The translations under genes were made by a program, and so were the position numbers. The notes beneath the pieces were generated by a model that saw only the letters and a list, made by a program, of their open reading frames with translations, made no database searches and was not told the origin of the DNA. A DNA stretch of 64,000 nt, taken from contig JASGCO010000001.1 of assembly GCA_030054095.1 (NCBI GenBank), forward strand, positions 210,831 to 274,830. Direction: 5' to 3'. The stretch's first letter is position 1; the number at the start of each line of letters is the position of its first letter. This document shows, piece after piece, positions 1 through 8,272 of this stretch. Source of the DNA: Sediminibacterium sp. (GTDB lineage Bacteria; Bacteroidota; Bacteroidia; B-17B0; Aurantibacillaceae).

Positions 1-278
1 ACCATGTTTACAAGATAAGTTTTAAAGGTAATGTAATGGGGTTTACCAATGCGCTTTGGACAGGAGCTGAAGTACTGGAAAAACAAACGGAAGACGAGGT
101 GCATACCTTTACACTTAAAATTGCAAAAGGTGTAACTACCAGTCAGTTATTACAAGCTGTGTTACCAGTATGCGAAATACAAGGTTTTCAGGAAATTCTG
201 CCAAGCATGAACGATATTTTTATACAGAAAGTAAGTAACGACGAAACCATAGGCACTGCCAGTAATTATACAGAATAG
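1..278 (+). CDS. ABC transporter ATP-binding protein, C-terminal fragment
   Basis: The frame is open from the window edge (codons from position 3) to a stop at 278, so this is the tail of a longer gene. The roughly 90 residues resemble the accessory C-terminal domain (DUF4162 type) of NatA/GldA-like export ATPases, including the closing 'PSMNDIFI.KV' segment that usually reads 'PSLEDIFI'. No Walker motifs lie inside the window. It ends 11 nt before an ABC-2 permease, so the two should form one exporter, with this part as the cytoplasmic ATPase. Family assignment rests on the short tail and on context. Confidence 0.75.
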   Translation, partial: HVYKISFKGNVMGFTNALWTGAEVLEKQTEDEVHTFTLKIAKGVTTSQLLQAVLPVCEIQGFQEILPSMNDIFIQKVSNDETIGTASNYTE

Positions 279-289
279 ACATTTTACTC

Positions 290-1624
290 ATGAGCAAATT
301 AGGATTAATCATACGCCGCGAAATTTTATTTAAGCTAAAAAATAAAACCTTTATTATTATGACCCTGCTTACCCCGCTTTTAATTGTAGGGGGAATGGGC
401 TTAATGATTTATCTGGCTAAAAGCGATAAAACAGAACAAAAGATACTCGTACTCGATAATTCACTATTATTCAAAAATACGCTACAAGGCAACAACTACA
501 TATCGTTTACGTTTTCAGATATGTCCATTGAACAGGCTCAAGCCAAACTTCCCAAATCAGATTACACTGGTATTCTTTATGTACCCAAACTGGAAACGGG
601 TGGCATTCTTGGTGCTGTGCGCCTTCTCTATAAAAAAGCACCGGGAATGGCGTTTGAAGAGTACATCAAAAATCAAATGGAGAAAATCTATTACGAAGAC
701 AAACTTCGTGCTAATAACATTGATCCTACTGTTATTAATAATGCCCGGCAAAGTGTAAAACTTATTGGCACCAAAGTAGATGAGAATGGAAACGTTAAAC
801 AACAATCAAACCTTGGCATATTTGGTTTTGTTACAGGCTTATTGATGTTCATGTTCATTTTGCTATATGGCATGATGGTGTTCAGAAGCGTTATGGAAGA
901 AAAAACGAACCGGATTGTTGAAGTTATTATTTCATCCGTAAAACCGTTCGAGTTAATGATGGGTAAAATTATCGGTGTGGCTATTCTTGGCATTATTCAG
1001 TTTGCATCCATTGCCATCATTTCTACCCTTTTAACTACTATACTTTCAGGGATATTCTTAAAAGACATACAACTAAAAAAAGAAAAATTCGACGCGCAAC
1101 AGGAACTGGTTAAAAAAATTGGCACGAATGCCAACCTCTCTGCACTGGAAAACCTGCAGGACAACAAAGAAGTATTTGATGTACTGGATCAGTTAAGTAA
1201 GGTAAATTTTGTAGAAGCCGGCATTTGTTTTGTACTGTTCTTTATCGGCGGCTACCTGTTTTATTCCTCTATTCTGGCCGCCATAGGCAGCGCTGTGGAT
1301 TCAGAAGCCGACTCGCAGCAATTTATGACACCAGTAATGATTCCATTAATGATTGGTTACTTCATGGCCGCCAAAATAATGATGTCGCCCGAAACCACAT
1401 CGGTTATCTGGGGCTCCATGATTCCTTTTACATCCCCTATTGTTATGATGGCGCGTTTACCATTTGGTGTACCTTTGTGGCAAATTGTACTTTCATTGAG
1501 TATTCTGTACACATCGTTTATTGGTACCACATGGTTGGCGGCTAAAATTTACCGTACCGGCATTTTAATGTATGGTAAAAAAGTAACCTGGAAAGAATTG
1601 GGCAAATGGCTATTTTATAAATAG
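290..1624 (+). CDS. ABC-2 type transporter permease (NatB-like)
   Basis: Inner-membrane permease of 444 residues. One N-terminal membrane segment (about residues 20-42) is followed by an extracytoplasmic soluble stretch (about 45-175), then five or so membrane segments from about 178 to 430. The 'MEEKTNRIVEVIISSVKPFELMMGK' region (split here across residues ~200-225) is the characteristic coupling loop of the NatB/YhaP export permeases; Na+ or drug/peptide export are known roles in the family but the substrate cannot be read here. It follows its ATPase by 11 nt and has an ordinary ATG start. Confident as an ABC-2 permease, not on substrate. Confidence 0.88.
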   Translation: MSKLGLIIRREILFKLKNKTFIIMTLLTPLLIVGGMGLMIYLAKSDKTEQKILVLDNSLLFKNTLQGNNYISFTFSDMSIEQAQAKLPKSDYTGILYVPKLETGGILGAVRLLYKKAPGMAFEEYIKNQMEKIYYEDKLRANNIDPTVINNARQSVKLIGTKVDENGNVKQQSNLGIFGFVTGLLMFMFILLYGMMVFRSVMEEKTNRIVEVIISSVKPFELMMGKIIGVAILGIIQFASIAIISTLLTTILSGIFLKDIQLKKEKFDAQQELVKKIGTNANLSALENLQDNKEVFDVLDQLSKVNFVEAGICFVLFFIGGYLFYSSILAAIGSAVDSEADSQQFMTPVMIPLMIGYFMAAKIMMSPETTSVIWGSMIPFTSPIVMMARLPFGVPLWQIVLSLSILYTSFIGTTWLAAKIYRTGILMYGKKVTWKELGKWLFYK

Positions 1625-1679
1625 TCGTTAATTCTTACCTTTACGCCGCCATTATAACCACATTTTAACACAACCCGTT

Positions 1680-2171
1680 TTGGATTTACGCGATAATATC
1701 CTCAAAGTATCATTCCCCTTAAAACAGAATGAAGAAGATCCTTTCATTTTTTGGTTCAGACAAAACCGCTTTATAACCATTCACGTTGTATTTACGCCCG
1801 TAAAACGGAAGCACCACTTTGAAATAAATTTTGGCGTTTTACACAATAATCAACTAAGGGTATTACAAAAAACAAACGCAAACAAAGCGTTACGAACTTT
1901 CAATACGGTTGTTATCGCCATTCTGATCTTTCTTGATCGCAATCCCGAAGCCGCACTTATTTTTAGTGCCAGCGATAAAAAAAGGGCCCGCTTCTACCAA
2001 AACCGCATCATCCGTTTTTTACCACTTATAGAAGAAGAATTCAGGATATGGGGCATTTTCCATTTCAGCGACTCGGATATTTTAAAAGAACCGTATAAAG
2101 TTCACAAACACTACGATGAAATAGTTATCTCACGCGTGCGGCGGCAAACAGAAAACCACTCTAAAAGCTAA
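1680..2171 (+). CDS. DUF6934-like conserved Bacteroidota protein
   Basis: A soluble protein of 163 residues starting at TTG. It has the layout I associate with DUF6934: an N-terminal beta-rich half and a helical 'TVVIAILIFLDRNPEA' segment, then a 'SASDKKRARFYQNRI' segment (about residues 95-112) where the family carries a 'G(S/T)..AR.RLYQ' motif, then 'EEEFRIWG'. Function is unknown in the family, which is often found in small accessory gene pairs. A 53-residue ORF follows 59 nt later and may be its partner. The domain name is from memory and would need an HMM search to confirm. Confidence 0.6.
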   Translation: MDLRDNILKVSFPLKQNEEDPFIFWFRQNRFITIHVVFTPVKRKHHFEINFGVLHNNQLRVLQKTNANKALRTFNTVVIAILIFLDRNPEAALIFSASDKKRARFYQNRIIRFLPLIEEEFRIWGIFHFSDSDILKEPYKVHKHYDEIVISRVRRQTENHSKS

Positions 2172-2230
2172 CTTTTAACATCTTATAGTATCATCAGGTT
2201 CCGAAATTTATTAAATTTGTTATAGAAAGT

Positions 2231-2392
2231 ATGTCAGTTTTTTCTAAAATACCACTTCTTAAACCTGTACAAAAGGTAAAACGTTCAAAGTTTGCGGTTA
2301 AGTCCAGTGAGATTATTATTGAAGATAAAAAGACTTCGGTATATGGCGCTAATCCTGATCTTAAATCGAATGTTAAAATCGTGAAGCGTTAA
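2231..2392 (+). CDS. Small hypothetical protein, 53 residues
   Basis: ATG at 2231, TAA at 2390-2392. The product is short, very basic and has no membrane segment: it begins MSVFSKIPLL, is rich in Lys/Val and ends VKIVKR. It lies 59 nt after the DUF6934-like gene in the same direction and 18 nt before the convergent end of the AlgJ-like gene. Its composition looks like a real small basic protein rather than random translation, and small ORFs are common beside DUF6934-type genes, but I do not recognise a family. Confidence 0.45.
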   Translation: MSVFSKIPLLKPVQKVKRSKFAVKSSEIIIEDKKTSVYGANPDLKSNVKIVKR

Positions 2393-2410
2393 TTTACCCG
2401 CTTTTAATTT

Positions 2411-4030
2411 TCAGGGATTTGCTTGAATAAACGCAGCTTCTATTTTGAGTTGTTCTTCCAAACTCCGTTTTTCCAAAATAGCTTTTTCTTTAACGTATTT
2501 CAACCACTTTTCATCTGAACGGATCCGATTAATAATGGTTTCTAATTCGCCAGATGCGTTTTGCCCTTTCGTATCTGCACCCGCGTCTCCATATATAGCT
2601 TTACGTTCCTCCTTAACCATATAATCTGCGTCCAAAATAAGCTGCTCCTCTATACTACGCTTTTCATCACGGGCTTTTTGTTCTATCTGACTGAACCATG
2701 TGGGATCAGCTTTTATTGTTTTAATCACTTCATTTCGCGGTTCCTCTGTATTCCCGATTTCTTCCAGCAACACATACTTTGCATCCAGATAAAGCTGCTG
2801 TTCCGCGCTGATTCCAGCCTCCTGTGCCTTTCTTACAATACCAGCATACCAAGCCGAATCCGGGCGTATCCGTGCATTCGCTAATTCCCATACCCGCTTG
2901 TTATCAACGCACAACATCTTTTCAAGACGTTCAATAAACCCGTAAGGAAACATATAATAAGTGGCCTCTGTAGATATTAAAACAATTGTTTTACGCTTTC
3001 GTACCTGCTCAAACAAATTAACATAGCGTACCTTATTCTCCTTTTTAGAATTGTTCAGTATGATATCCTTATTGTAAAACCAATACTCATCCTTAGCAAA
3101 AAAATGGCCGGGAAGATTATCACCTACCAGACACCACCAATAACTATCTCCCACAACCAAAACATCCGGTTTTTCCTTGTTTAACTCATTAATCACATAG
3201 TTAGGGTAAGGCATCACTTCCTTAGGAATCTCTTTTTTAAGGTTCATTAAAATCCCAATATCATAGTCATTTCCTTTTGCTGAATTATTTAATGTTACCT
3301 GAGAATAATCAAAATCAGGGACATCTATGTGATGTACTTTTTCAATACGCTTTAATAGTGTATCTAAGCCAATGCACATGGCATAGTGATTCCAGTGCGC
3401 TCCGTTTTTAGGAAAGAACGGGTAGAAGGTTTTACCTTTAATGTTCCGGAAATGCGCATTTAAGTCAATAAAGTTGACACCCTCCTTGTTAAACAAATTC
3501 ACATATGAGGCATAGTTGGTAGAGTCCCTTTTAAGTTTCAGGTATTGGTCCGGGATATTTTCAGACCGAAACGACGCTTTCCCGGGAGCAAACATCACGA
3601 CCAGATCAACCCCCATCTTCTGCAACGAATCCTGCACACGCTTAGTCTTACTTACAATATCGGTCAACACCGGTAATCCTCTGTAATTCCGACCAATGTA
3701 CTCATCTATATACGACTCAATATATAGCTCCCTGTTTTTACCAACCACAACACCGGGTGCACCGGAAACAGAAAACAAACTATACCGTATCTGATTAATA
3801 ACCCTGACCAAAAAAGAGCGGAATCCAAATTGCTCATTTAACCAGGCATTCATTCCCTCCTGATATTTTCCATCCCAGTATGTATCCTTATTAAACTCTG
3901 GTTTTCCCGCAAAATTACTGATTCCCGTGAGTGGCGCCAACTCCATAACAGGCTTGATCTGTTGCATTAAAGGCAATAACAGTACTATCAGAACTCCCCA
4001 CAGTAAAATATATTTTCCACTTATACGCAT
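2411..4030 (-). CDS. AlgJ/AlgX-like SGNH acyltransferase with C-terminal W-KA-DA repeats
   Basis: An N-terminal signal anchor (residues about 5-25 from the ATG at 4030) leads into a periplasmic SGNH-fold domain of the AlgJ/AlgX type, which moves acetyl groups from the MBOAT partner to an exported polysaccharide. The nucleophile motif GDSYWW is present, as is the 'FAPGKASFRSE' block and 'NGAHWNHY'; the last replaces the DTHW of AlgX by GAHW, so the Asp two before His is missing. Residues about 387-424, 437-475 and 502-539 are three copies of a helical repeat (W near the start, KA, then S.EQQ/EEQ, then DA). I chose the start at 4030 because the reading frame extending to 4093 would overlap the MBOAT gene by 62 nt; 4030 follows its stop by one base. 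Last gene of a three-gene operon. Confidence 0.82.
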   Translation of the reverse strand: MRISGKYILLWGVLIVLLLPLMQQIKPVMELAPLTGISNFAGKPEFNKDTYWDGKYQEGMNAWLNEQFGFRSFLVRVINQIRYSLFSVSGAPGVVVGKNRELYIESYIDEYIGRNYRGLPVLTDIVSKTKRVQDSLQKMGVDLVVMFAPGKASFRSENIPDQYLKLKRDSTNYASYVNLFNKEGVNFIDLNAHFRNIKGKTFYPFFPKNGAHWNHYAMCIGLDTLLKRIEKVHHIDVPDFDYSQVTLNNSAKGNDYDIGILMNLKKEIPKEVMPYPNYVINELNKEKPDVLVVGDSYWWCLVGDNLPGHFFAKDEYWFYNKDIILNNSKKENKVRYVNLFEQVRKRKTIVLISTEATYYMFPYGFIERLEKMLCVDNKRVWELANARIRPDSAWYAGIVRKAQEAGISAEQQLYLDAKYVLLEEIGNTEEPRNEVIKTIKADPTWFSQIEQKARDEKRSIEEQLILDADYMVKEERKAIYGDAGADTKGQNASGELETIINRIRSDEKWLKYVKEKAILEKRSLEEQLKIEAAFIQANP

Positions 4031-4031
4031 T

Positions 4032-5456
4032 CTAAAACCGGAAATAAATAAACGGGTTGAACGTTGACGCGGTAATAGATGCCAGACAAACAAAATAAAA
4101 ACCCAGTGCCAACACTGTTAAAACCAAAGTCTGATAGGTAGCATGGGTTTTCCTGTAAAAAAATGTCTGTATCGTCTGCCCGAATGTAAACAAGCCATAA
4201 AAAGAAAAAAGAACAGCAAGCAAAAAGAAAAACAGGTACTCATTATTGAGGATCGTTTGATTCGCAAAATTAAATGTAAACAGACGTTTTGTAAGACCTG
4301 CGGCAAATGCAAACGAATCGGCTCTGAAAAAAACCCACCCGATCATCACAATAACAAACGTAACAACGACAGGAATAACACGCCCAAGCTTTTCATATAC
4401 TTTTAAAAGGAACATACGTTCGAGAATAAGAAAAACACCATGATAAACACCCCAGAAAATAAATGTCCACGAGGCGCCGTGCCAAAATCCGCTAAGTATA
4501 AAAACAATCCAGAGATTCATATACAAACGCGTCTTGCTTTCTACCCTGTTACCCCCCAGTGGAATGTAAAGATAATTCCGCATCCAGGATCCCAAGGTCA
4601 TGTGCCAGCGACGCCAGAATTCAGTAATACTCCCGGAGTTATATGGATTATTGAAATTTTCAGGAAACGTAAAACCAAGCATTTTTCCAATACCAATGGC
4701 CATATCGCTATATCCGCTAAAATCGAAGTAGATCTGGAATGTATAACTCAATGCGCCAATCCAGGCCATACTGGTTGAAATAGATTCTAAAGGCAGGTTA
4801 AATATCTCATCGGCCTTTACTGCCATTACATTGGCAATGAGCACTTTTTTACAGAGGCCGATAACAAACCGGAAAAAACCGGAAAACTTATTATCAATTG
4901 TATCCGTATCGAAGCGTCCTGTAATCTGATCCGATATATCGTGATAACGGATAATTGGCCCTGCAATAAGTTTAGGGAATAGAATAATATATAACTGATA
5001 ATGCCAAAAATTTTCAAGCGGCTTATGCTCCCGGCGATATACATCCATTACATAAGTAAGACTTTCGAACGTATAAAAAGAAATGCCAATAGGCAATACT
5101 ACCTTAGTCCACTCAATATTTTTAGCACCAAATGCCGTTAGGATACCATTAAAATTTTCAATAAAAAAATTACAATATTTAAAGTAAAACAGCATCCCTA
5201 CATTTAAACACAGCGAAAGGATTAAAAACAACTTCTGTTTCTTCCGGTCGCCGGCATTATACATGGCTTTAACCAGAAAAAAATCCAATGTGGTTGTTCC
5301 CAAAATGGCAAAAATAAATTTAGGGGCGCCCCATGCATAAAACGCAATACTGGCTAGTAAGAGAAAAACATTCTTAAATGCTTTGGGTACAATAAAGTAC
5401 AAAACAAGCAGGCAGGGTAAGAAATATACTAAAAAAATACTACTGCTAAATACCAT
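4032..5456 (-). CDS. MBOAT-family O-acyltransferase (AlgI-like)
   Basis: A polytopic inner-membrane protein of 474 residues. It carries the MBOAT hallmarks: 'FSGYSDMAIGIGKMLG' near residue 240, 'FWRRWHMTLGSWMRNYLYIPLGG' around 275-297 (split motif), and the invariant His in 'SGFWHGASWTFIFWG' near 320. AlgI-type proteins pass acetyl groups across the membrane to an AlgJ/AlgX-like periplasmic enzyme, and exactly such a gene follows one base downstream; the upstream GH16-like lipoprotein stops one base before this start. The substrate is presumably an exported glycan, by inference from neighbours. Confidence 0.93.
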   Translation of the reverse strand: MVFSSSIFLVYFLPCLLVLYFIVPKAFKNVFLLLASIAFYAWGAPKFIFAILGTTTLDFFLVKAMYNAGDRKKQKLFLILSLCLNVGMLFYFKYCNFFIENFNGILTAFGAKNIEWTKVVLPIGISFYTFESLTYVMDVYRREHKPLENFWHYQLYIILFPKLIAGPIIRYHDISDQITGRFDTDTIDNKFSGFFRFVIGLCKKVLIANVMAVKADEIFNLPLESISTSMAWIGALSYTFQIYFDFSGYSDMAIGIGKMLGFTFPENFNNPYNSGSITEFWRRWHMTLGSWMRNYLYIPLGGNRVESKTRLYMNLWIVFILSGFWHGASWTFIFWGVYHGVFLILERMFLLKVYEKLGRVIPVVVTFVIVMIGWVFFRADSFAFAAGLTKRLFTFNFANQTILNNEYLFFFLLAVLFSFYGLFTFGQTIQTFFYRKTHATYQTLVLTVLALGFYFVCLASITASTFNPFIYFRF

Positions 5457-5457
5457 A

Positions 5458-7473
5458 TTACTCTACTTCTAATTCTATTAATTTGCCTACCAGATCCTTT
5501 TTAGGGAAAGGTATAAAATTTTGTTTAAAGGGCGATAAAGGCCACCATTCCTGATAATGAAACTCCTGGGTTAACACCATTACCATCTGGTTATTGGGAA
5601 TACTAGTAAACTGGTTATCCATACGGCAAATTTCGCGCATATTCGCTTTATCCTTACCAATACGCCATATTATACGGGTTGGTTGCCAGTCAATTTCATA
5701 ATAGTAATATTCTCCTCCCAGTAATTCTTTGTGGCTTACCTGTACCTTTGAGGTAATGGCCTTATAATAATCGGACCAACGGCCAAAATGATACGTTTTT
5801 CCTTCAATGCTTACATCCTTTGCTCCCACTAAAAAATTCCGGGGTTGATGACAAGCGAGATCCCAGTTAGTACAGGTTACCGTAATGTCATTAGTGTTGT
5901 ATGGATTATCTACGGGCACCTTTCCGCTTTTATAAGTAGATGCAGGCCAATAAGCAGATTCTTTTATTATTTCAAAGTCAATTTCGCTATAAAAATTCTG
6001 ACGGGTACTTTTCCATACAGAACTTTCCTCATCGGGCAGATGTTTGGGAATATAGGCAATCCGGTTTTCACACGGTCTTAGCAAATTCCAGTTGGCCTCA
6101 TCCTGAAAAATAAGCCAATAGGCTGCTGTTAAACCATTCCACACATTATCTTCACTAAGTAATTTCGGAAATTTAATTTTTGCCCTCCATTTACCATAGG
6201 TAAACCCTATTCTGGATGTAACCCCTACCTGTTCCTTTTTAAGGTTTTTCTGTCCTTCATTTCCCGGATTTCGTATCGTAATGCTTTTTTCTTCTTTATC
6301 AACACTTACCGTTTTACATGGGCAGTCTGTAATATTCACGTATTGATTCGTAAGTTGATCGCTTGCTTCATATGTTTCTTTTATAGCTTCATACTCCCGT
6401 CTGGTGTAATTTTCGCCGGTAACATCACGTACTTCTTTGATATTGTTTAATGACTGCGCTTTATTTATGGTGTGAAAATACTGTGCAAACTGAGCTGTAC
6501 GGTATAAATTAACAGAATCATTACACGAAGATGTGTAATACTGACGGGATGGGTTCTTAACAGGAAATTTCAACCGGTCTACGTAAATGCCCGCTCCAGG
6601 ATCCAGTTTCACTTTCACATTGAGCGTTAAAGATGGTGCTTCAATTATTGATTTCTTAAACAAAGACCTGTTTTGTTCAAAGAATACAAATGGATTTCTG
6701 AAACGTCCTGTAGCCGTATCTTTTGAAGAAATATCTTTAACCGGATCAGGAATTTTCACAAAATCCTCATCACTGCACACCACCAGCATAAACCGGTAAT
6801 TCCCAACCCGCGGATTACGTTTCCATCTGTTATTGTGCGTTGTAATCCTGCTGTTTTCATCATTCAACGACCACAAAGCATCATTATAAATCTGCTGTTC
6901 GTAAGATACCTTATTGGCTAGGGAATTCTCTCTGATTTTTTTATCCCAATCCGGCTGCGTTTTAATGTATTCAATCCGCGATTCTATTTTTTCAGGTGTA
7001 ATATAAGCCTGCTCTGGTGGGCGTCCATAAAAAATCTGTTCATTTCTAGGGTTACCTACAATACGAAAACTGTCTGTAACCACACACTCATCTTCAAATT
7101 CGGGTGTAGCTTTAAATTCTATTCCGGTATCTTCCCAACTTCCATAAAAATTTTCATCCGCAAGACTGTCAGTCATTTTGTACGTTTCATTTTGGTAATA
7201 TAGTTTATACCAATAGTGCCTTACATACCCCGAATGATTTACAAGACGAAATGAATATTTGAAATATCCACCTTGCGTTTGTCGCTTCGATGGAAGAATA
7301 ATTCCCTCATAAACAGCATTTGTTAAATCGGCCTCAATAACATAGGTAGAATCATTTAGCCGTCCCTTAAAATTACTTAACAGACTAAGTTCTTTAACTT
7401 CGACACCTTCTTTACATCCAATAAACAGAAGGGTTAAAAATACAGCTACTAGTATTTTAAGTTTTTGTTGCAA
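5458..7473 (-). CDS. GH16-like lipoprotein with N-terminal repeat
   Basis: TTG start at 7473. The signal peptide ends in a lipobox with Cys20 (LFIGC), so it is probably anchored in the outer membrane or periplasm. Residues about 168-206 are one copy of the W...S.EQQ...DA repeat that occurs three times in the AlgJ-like protein of this operon. The C-terminal half (about 400-671) has the look of a family 16 glycoside hydrolase: 'YGKWRAKIKFP', the ExDxE catalytic signature as EIDFE at 497-501, and 'YYEIDWQPTRIIWRIG'. GH16 enzymes cut or transfer beta-1,3/1,4 glucans and galactans. First gene of the operon, so a role in trimming or remodelling the glycan acetylated by the next two proteins is likely. 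GH16 assignment is by motif only. Confidence 0.72.
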   Translation of the reverse strand: MQQKLKILVAVFLTLLFIGCKEGVEVKELSLLSNFKGRLNDSTYVIEADLTNAVYEGIILPSKRQTQGGYFKYSFRLVNHSGYVRHYWYKLYYQNETYKMTDSLADENFYGSWEDTGIEFKATPEFEDECVVTDSFRIVGNPRNEQIFYGRPPEQAYITPEKIESRIEYIKTQPDWDKKIRENSLANKVSYEQQIYNDALWSLNDENSRITTHNNRWKRNPRVGNYRFMLVVCSDEDFVKIPDPVKDISSKDTATGRFRNPFVFFEQNRSLFKKSIIEAPSLTLNVKVKLDPGAGIYVDRLKFPVKNPSRQYYTSSCNDSVNLYRTAQFAQYFHTINKAQSLNNIKEVRDVTGENYTRREYEAIKETYEASDQLTNQYVNITDCPCKTVSVDKEEKSITIRNPGNEGQKNLKKEQVGVTSRIGFTYGKWRAKIKFPKLLSEDNVWNGLTAAYWLIFQDEANWNLLRPCENRIAYIPKHLPDEESSVWKSTRQNFYSEIDFEIIKESAYWPASTYKSGKVPVDNPYNTNDITVTCTNWDLACHQPRNFLVGAKDVSIEGKTYHFGRWSDYYKAITSKVQVSHKELLGGEYYYYEIDWQPTRIIWRIGKDKANMREICRMDNQFTSIPNNQMVMVLTQEFHYQEWWPLSPFKQNFIPFPKKDLVGKLIELEVE

Positions 7474-7514
7474 GGATTATAAAAGTAAGGATTAATCGGT
7501 TCACTGTCAATTCC

Positions 7515-8264
7515 TCATTCCCATTTTTTCAACTCTATCACACCATTCTCCATTACCGCATAGGTATCGTAATGCATCCACTCTCCCAGATTAAAATAGG
7601 TAGCCTTTCCTTCTACGTCCAGAGTTAACGGCAAATGCCGGTGTCCAAAAACAAAATAATCTACAGCATTGTTTTTAAGATACTCCTGACAAAACACATA
7701 TAACCACTCCTTATCTTTTCCTAAAAACGTTTCATCGCTTTTGCCTGTTGCCAGACGGCTTTTCCGGCTAAAATACATGGCTATTCCAAACGCCAGATTA
7801 GGATGAATACGTGCAAAAAGCCACTGACATACTTTACTCGCAAAAAACCATTTCAAAAATTTATACTTATGATCTCCCGGCCCCAATCCATCGCCGTGAC
7901 CAATAAATACTTTTTTGTCCTGCAAAACATGTAGTACAGGCGCTCTATACAATTTCACACCCACCTCATCCGGCAGATACTGTTTCATCCACATATCGTG
8001 GTTACCTGTAAACACATGTACGGGAATGCCCGCATCACATATTTCCGCGATTTTTCCCAACAAACGAACATATCCTCCGGGCACGGTATGCTTGTATTCG
8101 AACCAGAAATCAAAAATATCACCTACCAGATAAATGGCCTCTGCATCCTTTTTAACAACATCAAGCCAGGCCACAATCTTCTTTTCACGGACAAGGCTTT
8201 TTTCGCGCGTTGGAACACCCAGGTGAAAATCACTGGCAAAATATATCCGCTTTTGTTCAGCCAT
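7515..8264 (-). CDS. lpxH: UDP-2,3-diacylglucosamine hydrolase
   Basis: A metallophosphoesterase of 249 residues with all the expected metal-binding motifs: 'ASDFHLG', 'GDIFDFW', 'GNHDMW', 'GHGDG' and 'GHRHLP'. LpxH removes UMP from UDP-2,3-diacylglucosamine to give lipid X in lipid A synthesis, at the inner face of the cytoplasmic membrane. The FDFW variant and the GNHDMW block are typical of the LpxH group rather than general phosphatases. It begins 8 nt after the M1 peptidase gene and is the last gene of that cluster. Confidence 0.9.
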   Translation of the reverse strand: MAEQKRIYFASDFHLGVPTREKSLVREKKIVAWLDVVKKDAEAIYLVGDIFDFWFEYKHTVPGGYVRLLGKIAEICDAGIPVHVFTGNHDMWMKQYLPDEVGVKLYRAPVLHVLQDKKVFIGHGDGLGPGDHKYKFLKWFFASKVCQWLFARIHPNLAFGIAMYFSRKSRLATGKSDETFLGKDKEWLYVFCQEYLKNNAVDYFVFGHRHLPLTLDVEGKATYFNLGEWMHYDTYAVMENGVIELKKWE

Positions 8265-8272
8265 TCAGACTC

